From an uncultured Lentisphaeria bacterium (GTDB lineage: Bacteria > Verrucomicrobiota > Lentisphaeria > Oligosphaerales > Oligosphaeraceae), in contig CAKUJM010000003.1 of the NCBI GenBank assembly GCA_934661755.1, positions 1 to 64,000 of the forward strand: a stretch of 64,000 nt of DNA, in the 5' to 3' direction. The first letter of the stretch is position 1. Each line of letters starts with the position of its first letter. The position numbers and the translations under genes are program-made. This document shows positions 58,378-64,000 of this stretch, one piece after another. Under the pieces are notes generated by a model. It ran no database searches. It saw nothing but the letters and a program-made list of their open reading frames with translations, and had not been told where the DNA came from.

Positions 58378-60780
58378 ATGAAAACTTCACTCAACTGGCT
58401 CAAGGACTATACGGACATCCCATGGAGCGCCCAGGAACTGGCGGCACGGCTGACCAATGTCGGGCTGGAACCGGAGGGGATTGAAACCACCGGGACCGTC
58501 CCGGAGGGGGTCGTGGTCGCCCGGATCCTCTCCAGGGTCCCGCATCCAAATTCCGACCACATGAGCATCTGCATGGTGGATCCGGGCAGCGGCGAGCCGT
58601 TGCAGATCGTCTGCGGCGCCCCCAATTGCGATGCCGGATGCCGGGTGCCGCTGGCGCCGATCGGAACCGACTTCGGCGGCGGATTCGTCATCAAGAAGTC
58701 GAAGCTGCGGGGCGTTGATTCCTGTGGAATGATGTGCTCCGCCAAGGAGCTGGGGCTCTCCGAGGAGCATTCTGGACTGCTGATCCTCCCGCCCGACACC
58801 CCGCTGGGAAAGAGCGTCCGCGAGCTCTTCCAGTGCGACACGGTGATCGACTGGGAAGTGACGCCTAACCGTCCGGACTGGCTGTCCCATGTCGGCATCG
58901 CCCGCGAAATCTGCGCGCTGACCGGCAACGCCCTCCGTCTGCCGGAAAACCACATCCGGATCCGCCCCGGCAGCAACGCCGCCGACCATGCCGCCATCCG
59001 CATCGATGCGCCGGAGTTCTGCCCGCGATACATCGGACGGGTCTTCGGCAATATCAAGGTCGGGCCCTCGCCCGAATGGATGCGCCGCCGCTTGGAGGCG
59101 GTCGGATTGCGCTCCATCAACAACGTGGTCGACATCACCAACTACATCATGCTGGAGTTCGGGCAGCCGCTGCATGCGTTTGACCTCAATCACCTTGACG
59201 GCCATCAGATCATCGTGCGCCGCGCCAATGACGGCGAGGAGATCACCACCTTGGACGGCACCAAACTCAAGCTCACCCATGACAATCTGCTGATCGCCGA
59301 CCGGTGCAAGGCGGTCGCGCTGGCCGGAATCATGGGCGGCGAGAATTCGATGATCACCGACGCCACCACCACGGTGCTGCTGGAGGCCGCCGCCTTCGAC
59401 CGCACCAACATCCGGTTGTCCAGCCGGGCGCTCAACAAGGCGACCGACGCCAGCTATGCCTATGAACGCGGGGTCTCGCCGGAAACCGCCGCCCTGGCCA
59501 GCGCCCGCGCTGCGTCATTGCTGTGCGAATTGTGCGGCGCCGAGCAGCTGGGCGAGGCCATCGACTGCTACCCGCGCCCCTGGCGGAGCCAGATCATCAC
59601 CTGCAGCGCATCGCGGATAAACGCGCTGCTGGGGCTTTCGCTGCCGCCCAGCCAGATCGCCGGCAGCATCGCCCGGCGCGGCATTGAGATCAAGTCGGTG
59701 GACGGCGATGCCATCACCGTGTCCACCCCGTGGTGGCGCTTCGACCTCCATGACGGCGTCGATCTGGTTGAGGAAGTCGCCCAGATGATCGGCCTGGACG
59801 CCATCCCGGAGAATCCGCCGTCGGCGGTCCTGGGAGGTTCCATCCACGACGACAAGTATTTCGGCATCCAGCAGATGCGGGCGCGTCTCTGCGCCCTTGG
59901 CCTGGACGAGATCATGAATTACACGCTATGGTCTTCCGCACAGTGCCTGGCGGGGACCAATCTGGCCGAGAGCGACCTGGTGACGGTCTCGAACCCGATT
60001 TCCGCGGATGCGGCATTCCTGCGGCCGACCATGCTTCCCGGCCTGCTCCAGGTGGTCGAGCACAATGTCTGCCATAGCCAGCACGACCTGTCGCTCTTTG
60101 AGATCGGCCGGGTATTCCAGATGGCCGACGGCAAGCCGTCGGAACACCTGCAGGCCGGAATCGCCATGACCGGACGCGTCCATCCCGAGCTCTTCGGCAA
60201 GGTTCGCGAGGAGGCGGTGGACTTCTACGGCCTCAAGGGAGTCGTCGAAGGGCTGCTCGACAGCTGCGGCCTGGCGGGATTCTACCGTTGCGAGCCTTGC
60301 GACCACCCCGCCTTCCGGAAGGGCGTCTGCGCCAAGATGGTTTCCCGCAACCACAAGGATCTGGTGTGGCTCGGCCAGATCGCCCCCGCGCTGCTGCGCA
60401 ATGCCCGGATGCGGTCGCCGCTTTTCGTCGCCCTGGCCGACCTGGAGGCCGTCGCCGCCGCCCCGCGCCCCGCCAGGAAGTTCACCGGACTGCCGCAATT
60501 CCCCGAAGTCGAACGCGACATATCCTTCATTGCGCCGCTGGCCTTGACCAACCAGCAGGTCATCGATGCGGTAAATTCGTTGAAGATCCCCGGAATCGTC
60601 AATGTCCGCCTCTTTGACCAGTTCGCCGATCCCCGGATTCTCGGCGAGGACAAGCGCTCGCTGGCTTACACCATCACCTACCGCGATCCCGCCCGGACCC
60701 TGACTGACGACGAAGTCAACCGTGCCCAGGAGGGGCTGCGGGCCGGGCTGGTGAAGAAGCTCGGAGTCGAATTGCGGTAG
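58378..60780 (+). CDS. pheT: phenylalanyl-tRNA synthetase beta subunit
   Basis: An 800-residue PheT. It starts MKTSLNWLKDYTDIPWSAQE and includes the EMAP-like tRNA-binding domain (about 40-150), the B3/B4 editing domain, the B5 domain (GIEIKSVDGDAITVSTPWWR), the core synthetase-like domain, and the C-terminal ferredoxin-fold anticodon-binding domain (FPEVERDISFIAPLALTNQQ). It charges tRNA-Phe together with PheS, which is not adjacent. Confidence 0.96.
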   Translation: MKTSLNWLKDYTDIPWSAQELAARLTNVGLEPEGIETTGTVPEGVVVARILSRVPHPNSDHMSICMVDPGSGEPLQIVCGAPNCDAGCRVPLAPIGTDFGGGFVIKKSKLRGVDSCGMMCSAKELGLSEEHSGLLILPPDTPLGKSVRELFQCDTVIDWEVTPNRPDWLSHVGIAREICALTGNALRLPENHIRIRPGSNAADHAAIRIDAPEFCPRYIGRVFGNIKVGPSPEWMRRRLEAVGLRSINNVVDITNYIMLEFGQPLHAFDLNHLDGHQIIVRRANDGEEITTLDGTKLKLTHDNLLIADRCKAVALAGIMGGENSMITDATTTVLLEAAAFDRTNIRLSSRALNKATDASYAYERGVSPETAALASARAASLLCELCGAEQLGEAIDCYPRPWRSQIITCSASRINALLGLSLPPSQIAGSIARRGIEIKSVDGDAITVSTPWWRFDLHDGVDLVEEVAQMIGLDAIPENPPSAVLGGSIHDDKYFGIQQMRARLCALGLDEIMNYTLWSSAQCLAGTNLAESDLVTVSNPISADAAFLRPTMLPGLLQVVEHNVCHSQHDLSLFEIGRVFQMADGKPSEHLQAGIAMTGRVHPELFGKVREEAVDFYGLKGVVEGLLDSCGLAGFYRCEPCDHPAFRKGVCAKMVSRNHKDLVWLGQIAPALLRNARMRSPLFVALADLEAVAAAPRPARKFTGLPQFPEVERDISFIAPLALTNQQVIDAVNSLKIPGIVNVRLFDQFADPRILGEDKRSLAYTITYRDPARTLTDDEVNRAQEGLRAGLVKKLGVELR

Positions 60781-60822
60781 CGCCGCCCGCCGGAGACCGC
60801 CTTTCCCTCCAATGACCCGACT

Positions 60823-61272
60823 GTGAACACCCCCCCGCCGCAAATCATGGCCATGTTGCGCCTGGCGGCGTCCATCGACGGACGCTATCCCCAGGCGGCG
60901 TTCGCCTACGTCTACAGCGCGATCCCGAAAATCATCGAGGCGCAAAAGGGCGACGGCGCCCCCCGCCCCCAGGGCAAGGGCCGCCATGTCAGCGGAAGGC
61001 AGATCTGCGAGGGGCTGCTGGCGCTGCTGCAGGAGGATTTCGGATGCCTTGTCACAGAAGTGCTTCATCACTGGGGGATCAACGGCACTATCGACATTGG
61101 CAACATCGTCTACAAGCTCATCGAGTTGAATTTTCTTTCAGCCAGTCCGGGCGACGCGCTTTCCGATTTCGAGGACGTCTTTCCGATAGACGACCGGCTG
61201 TGGCGTTCCCGCCTTCCGCCGGATCCGGAAAATCCCCCCCCGCCATTGCCGCCGATAAAGTTCAGGAAATAG
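60823..61272 (+). CDS. Minf_1886 family protein
   Basis: A 149-residue conserved protein of unknown function. The recognisable core is the pattern RYPQAAFAYVYSAIPKIIEA, then GKGRHVSGRQICEGLLALLQ and VTEVLHHWGINGTIDIGNIV, which matches the Minf_1886 family of PVC and related bacteria. A proline-rich C-terminus follows. GTG 60823 is used; ATG 60847 is an alternative. It lies 42 bp after pheT. Confidence 0.75.
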   Translation: MNTPPPQIMAMLRLAASIDGRYPQAAFAYVYSAIPKIIEAQKGDGAPRPQGKGRHVSGRQICEGLLALLQEDFGCLVTEVLHHWGINGTIDIGNIVYKLIELNFLSASPGDALSDFEDVFPIDDRLWRSRLPPDPENPPPPLPPIKFRK

Positions 61273-61348
61273 CTCGACAGCGTTGAAAGCCCGGGGGTTT
61301 TGCTCCAGAATCCAGGGAACTGCCCCTTACACACCTTCCGCATCTGCA

Positions 61349-63136
61349 ATGCCAGAACCGCTCTGTGACAAATGCAAAAAGAATCCCGCCTGCGTCCATA
61401 TCCGGACGATGACCCAGGATGGCAAGCCGGGCGCCACGCTCAACCTCTGTGCCATCTGCGCCTTGGAGGAAATAAAGTCCAATGACAAATCCGGCATCCT
61501 CGGCAAGCTGTTGCGCGACACCGCGCCGGAGGAGATGCTGGAGCAGCTTGCCCAGCTGGCGGGCAAGCTGGAAGCGCAAGGCAATCCCCAGGTGAAGCCG
61601 GCTGATGCCCCGTCAGCCCCGGCTCCGGATAAAAAAGGCGAGCCGACCTGCCCGCATTGCAACGCCACCATGGCGAAGGTGCTTAACGGTCGGGTGATCC
61701 CCTGCCGGCAATGCTTCGAGACCTTTGCGGAGACGCTCAAAAACGGCGTGGAGAACCGCGGCGACATCACCATGCCGGACAAGTCGCAGCGGCACTTGCA
61801 GAGTGCGACGCCCATGCCGGAACTCCTGAAGCTGCTCGAGGATCGCGACGATCTGCAGCAGCAGCTCGACAAAGCCGTCGACAGGGAGGATTACCGGCTG
61901 GCGGCGCAAATCAAGGACAAGCTCGCCCAGGTGAGTGAAAAGATCCCGAAGCTGAGCCGGGAGTCACAGGAAGCGCAATCCGGGGAGGGCCGGGCGGCGG
62001 CGGATGGCTCTGCCGCCCGGCATCCGCGCATTCAGCGGCGCTATCCGGTCTGGCTGCCCCGCCCCACCTCCGCCGCGCCGCAAATCATCCTCAACAGCTT
62101 CTGCTCATTTTCACGCAACCTGAAGGGGCACGCCCTGCCGCCATTCACCGGCGAACGGAAGGGCTGTGACCGGAAAGTGGTGCAGAACCTGCTCGACCGT
62201 CTCGGCGCCACCAGCGTCTTCGGCAATGCCGTCATCATGAAGGATGTCTATTCCCCCAGCTACCAGCGAATGCTGGAGCTGGGGCGGCTTCTCTGCCTGC
62301 CGCCGCATGTGCAGACGACTCCGCCACGGCAGATTGTCGCGCTTTCCAGCCGGACAATGAGCGCGACCGCGCTGATCAACTGGCTGGACCACCTCCGGGT
62401 GACGATATGGGGCGAGGGCAGCAGACTGGCCCAGACAATCCAGAACGCCCAGCAGCTAAGCCAGCAGCTGCTCCCGGAATCGAGCTACGAACGCTTCGGG
62501 AAATACGGCGCGCTCAGCCGCGATCTGTTTTGCAATGGCGTCGATTTCACCTTCGGGGTATATCTCTTCCTGCCGATTCTCACCATCAGCGGCGAATTGC
62601 CCGCGCTTTACCGTGCCTGCTCGGAACTGGGAGTCTTCATGAACCCGGTGGACGAACTGCCCGGCGAACAGAATCTTGGACAGGGCATCGTGAAACTTTC
62701 CGCCGCGGTCATGAACGGCGGCGGCGCATACCGTGCCAGCCGCCAGCTCATGCAAGTGGCGCGATTGCTGCGCGACCGCGAGTTGCTCATGCGCAACTGC
62801 ATGCTGGGAAACTACTTCCTTCGTTCAAAGCTGCGCGACGACCTCGGACGCGCCGCCGGAGTCGTCAGATTCGCCCGCCGCCTCCATGTCGGCGAGGCCA
62901 ATGACCTGCTGTGCAAGCTCTGGGTCGGCCACGAGCTGGGGGCCTTCCCCGAGGTCACCAAGGATCATGTCTTCCGGATCTTCGCCGCCCTGCCGCCGGA
63001 GCCGGACGACAATGAAAAAGGGTACACCGAGAGGAGCTGGAAAACCGAGGAGTTGCTTTCCAGGCTTTTTCGCACCGTCTTCGCCGGAGAAAACGACGAT
63101 GACGGCGATGGCGATGACGACGCCATCAATCCGTAA
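61349..63136 (+). CDS. McsA-McsB fusion protein with degenerate arginine-kinase motifs
   Basis: A 595-residue protein. Residues 1-125 match McsA: Cys pairs at C6/C9 and C34/C37, then CPHCNATMAKVLNGRVIPCR with a further CxxC pair, each pair set a likely zinc site. A UVR helix pair follows (LDKAVDREDYRLAAQIKDKL). From about residue 245 it matches McsB: IILNSFCSFSRNLKG aligns with SSRIRLARNL, NWLDHLR (344-350) with NEEDHLR, and LSRDLFCNGVDFTFG with the catalytic Cys segment. The ATP/arginine-binding residues are largely replaced, so kinase activity is doubtful. It is probably a protein quality-control adaptor. Confidence 0.72.
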   Translation: MPEPLCDKCKKNPACVHIRTMTQDGKPGATLNLCAICALEEIKSNDKSGILGKLLRDTAPEEMLEQLAQLAGKLEAQGNPQVKPADAPSAPAPDKKGEPTCPHCNATMAKVLNGRVIPCRQCFETFAETLKNGVENRGDITMPDKSQRHLQSATPMPELLKLLEDRDDLQQQLDKAVDREDYRLAAQIKDKLAQVSEKIPKLSRESQEAQSGEGRAAADGSAARHPRIQRRYPVWLPRPTSAAPQIILNSFCSFSRNLKGHALPPFTGERKGCDRKVVQNLLDRLGATSVFGNAVIMKDVYSPSYQRMLELGRLLCLPPHVQTTPPRQIVALSSRTMSATALINWLDHLRVTIWGEGSRLAQTIQNAQQLSQQLLPESSYERFGKYGALSRDLFCNGVDFTFGVYLFLPILTISGELPALYRACSELGVFMNPVDELPGEQNLGQGIVKLSAAVMNGGGAYRASRQLMQVARLLRDRELLMRNCMLGNYFLRSKLRDDLGRAAGVVRFARRLHVGEANDLLCKLWVGHELGAFPEVTKDHVFRIFAALPPEPDDNEKGYTERSWKTEELLSRLFRTVFAGENDDDGDGDDDAINP

Positions 63137-63251
63137 CCCGCCATCCCCGCCTCCGCCGCGGCCCTGTCACCGGAATCAGCTGGTTCCGCCTCCCGGCTGA
63201 TCACATCTCCATCCCTCCATCCCACCACTCCCACCACTCCAAGGAGTCCCA

Positions 63252-64000
63252 ATGCATTTCCGTCACCTCGTCCGCAAATTGGCAGCCGCCGCAATCCTGC
63301 TGCCGTTGGCATTGCTGGTCAACAGCCATGCATCCGACCTGCTGACCCGCATCCGCGTGGCCGACGCCAAAGGCGATGGCAACCGCGAGGCCCTGGAACA
63401 GCTGGTGTACTCCACCATCGGCACCCGTGTCGGGCAGGAAATCTCGATTTCCCAGCTCTCGGAGGATCTCAAGGCGCTCAATGCATTGCCCGGAGTCGAC
63501 AGCGCCCGCTTCGAATTGGAGAAGCTCGCCGATGGCACCCGTCAGATCACCTTCATCCTGGCGCTCAAGCCCAATGTCGTCGACAAGCGGATCGACGGCA
63601 ACACCCAGTACAGCAGCAAGCGGCTGCTGCTGATGACCAAGACCCGGGTCGGCCAGCCGCCGGAGGAGTCGCAGCTGGCGGCTGACCGCAAGGCGATCAT
63701 CGAAAAATATGAGAAGGCCGGCTATTTCGGCACCGAGGTCACCACGGTGCTGGAGGATGCACCGGACGGCTCCGGGACCGTCGTGACCTTCCATGTCGCC
63801 GAACAGCCGCGCCACAAGCTCAAGGGCGTGGCCTTCTCCGGCAACACCGTCTTCACCGACAGCCAGATCGCCGAGGTGCTCATGACCCGCCGTCCCTGGT
63901 GGCGGTACATCTTCCGCTTCGGCAACTACTACAACGCGATGATGCATCCGGTGGACATCGAGCGCATCCGCACCCTCTATGCCACCCGCGGATACCTGGA
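63252..64000 (+). CDS. bamA: outer membrane assembly factor BamA, N-terminal part
   Basis: The frame is open to the window end, giving about 249 residues, so the gene is partial. It has a signal peptide (cleavage about SHA-SD) and then POTRA-type repeats: LTRIRVADAKGDGN, ALNALPGVDSARF, IDGNTQYSSKRLLLMTKTRV and LKGVAFSGNTVFTDSQI, the last typical of BamA POTRA domains. It inserts beta-barrel proteins into the outer membrane. AAGGAG sits 5 bp ahead of the ATG. The barrel domain is outside the window, so another Omp85-family member remains possible. Confidence 0.85.
   Translation, partial: MHFRHLVRKLAAAAILLPLALLVNSHASDLLTRIRVADAKGDGNREALEQLVYSTIGTRVGQEISISQLSEDLKALNALPGVDSARFELEKLADGTRQITFILALKPNVVDKRIDGNTQYSSKRLLLMTKTRVGQPPEESQLAADRKAIIEKYEKAGYFGTEVTTVLEDAPDGSGTVVTFHVAEQPRHKLKGVAFSGNTVFTDSQIAEVLMTRRPWWRYIFRFGNYYNAMMHPVDIERIRTLYATRGYL

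Overview
The window is high-GC DNA from a Gram-negative bacterium of the PVC group, most plausibly Lentisphaerota (a Victivallales-like lineage). That placement is inference. It rests on prepilin-type proteins with a C-terminal H-x9-DG motif beside sugar-degrading enzymes, a Minf_1886-family protein, a secretin/BamA outer-membrane machinery, and the gene styles overall. No rRNA or tRNA gene was seen.

Layout. 1-430: minisatellites and a promoter. 0.5-4.7 kb, plus strand: a ROK-like protein, a small acidic conserved protein, a DEDDh exonuclease and a MurC/Mpl-like ligase. 4.75-18.1 kb, minus strand: recC, carB, sugar nucleotidyltransferase, NahK-like sugar kinase, metallophosphoesterase, Gfo/Idh oxidoreductase and Ca2+-type P-ATPase. 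The four genes after carB overlap or nearly touch and look like a sugar-phosphate activation operon. 18.2-27.4 kb: a visibly AT-richer carbohydrate island, all minus strand. It holds GH5, a GH-A-fold putative glycosidase, GH130 and a sialate O-acetylesterase-like enzyme behind two damaged prepilin genes (one with an in-frame TGA, one with a homopolymer frameshift). An IS transposase remnant marks its distal edge. 27.5-30 kb: ruvC and a divergent AraC regulator, separated by a palindrome and a 156-bp tandem repeat.

30.2-39.2 kb, plus: an FHA protein, ftsH with a repetitive Asn-Thr-Glu tail, an MraY-like transferase, a secreted 20-residue-repeat protein, and a 1424-residue gingipain plus M14-like fusion. 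39.4-45 kb: tsaB (+), acpS and rdgC (-), galK and ffh (+), with a recurring hairpin-like element in the spacers. 45.1-64 kb, one long plus-strand series: secretin, PilM-like protein, ftsK, RodZ-like protein, an FtsK paralogue fused to HisE, hisG, paaK-like ligase, clpX, pheT, a Minf_1886 protein, a McsA-McsB fusion, and the start of bamA.

Most novel candidates: (i) the 616-residue FtsK-like protein with ruined Walker motifs and a C-terminal HisE domain, directly upstream of hisG; (ii) the McsA-McsB fusion whose arginine-kinase motifs are not conserved; (iii) the gingipain/M14-like fusion with substituted zinc ligands; (iv) the intergenic repeat families. No CRISPR array, prophage or canonical defence system was found.
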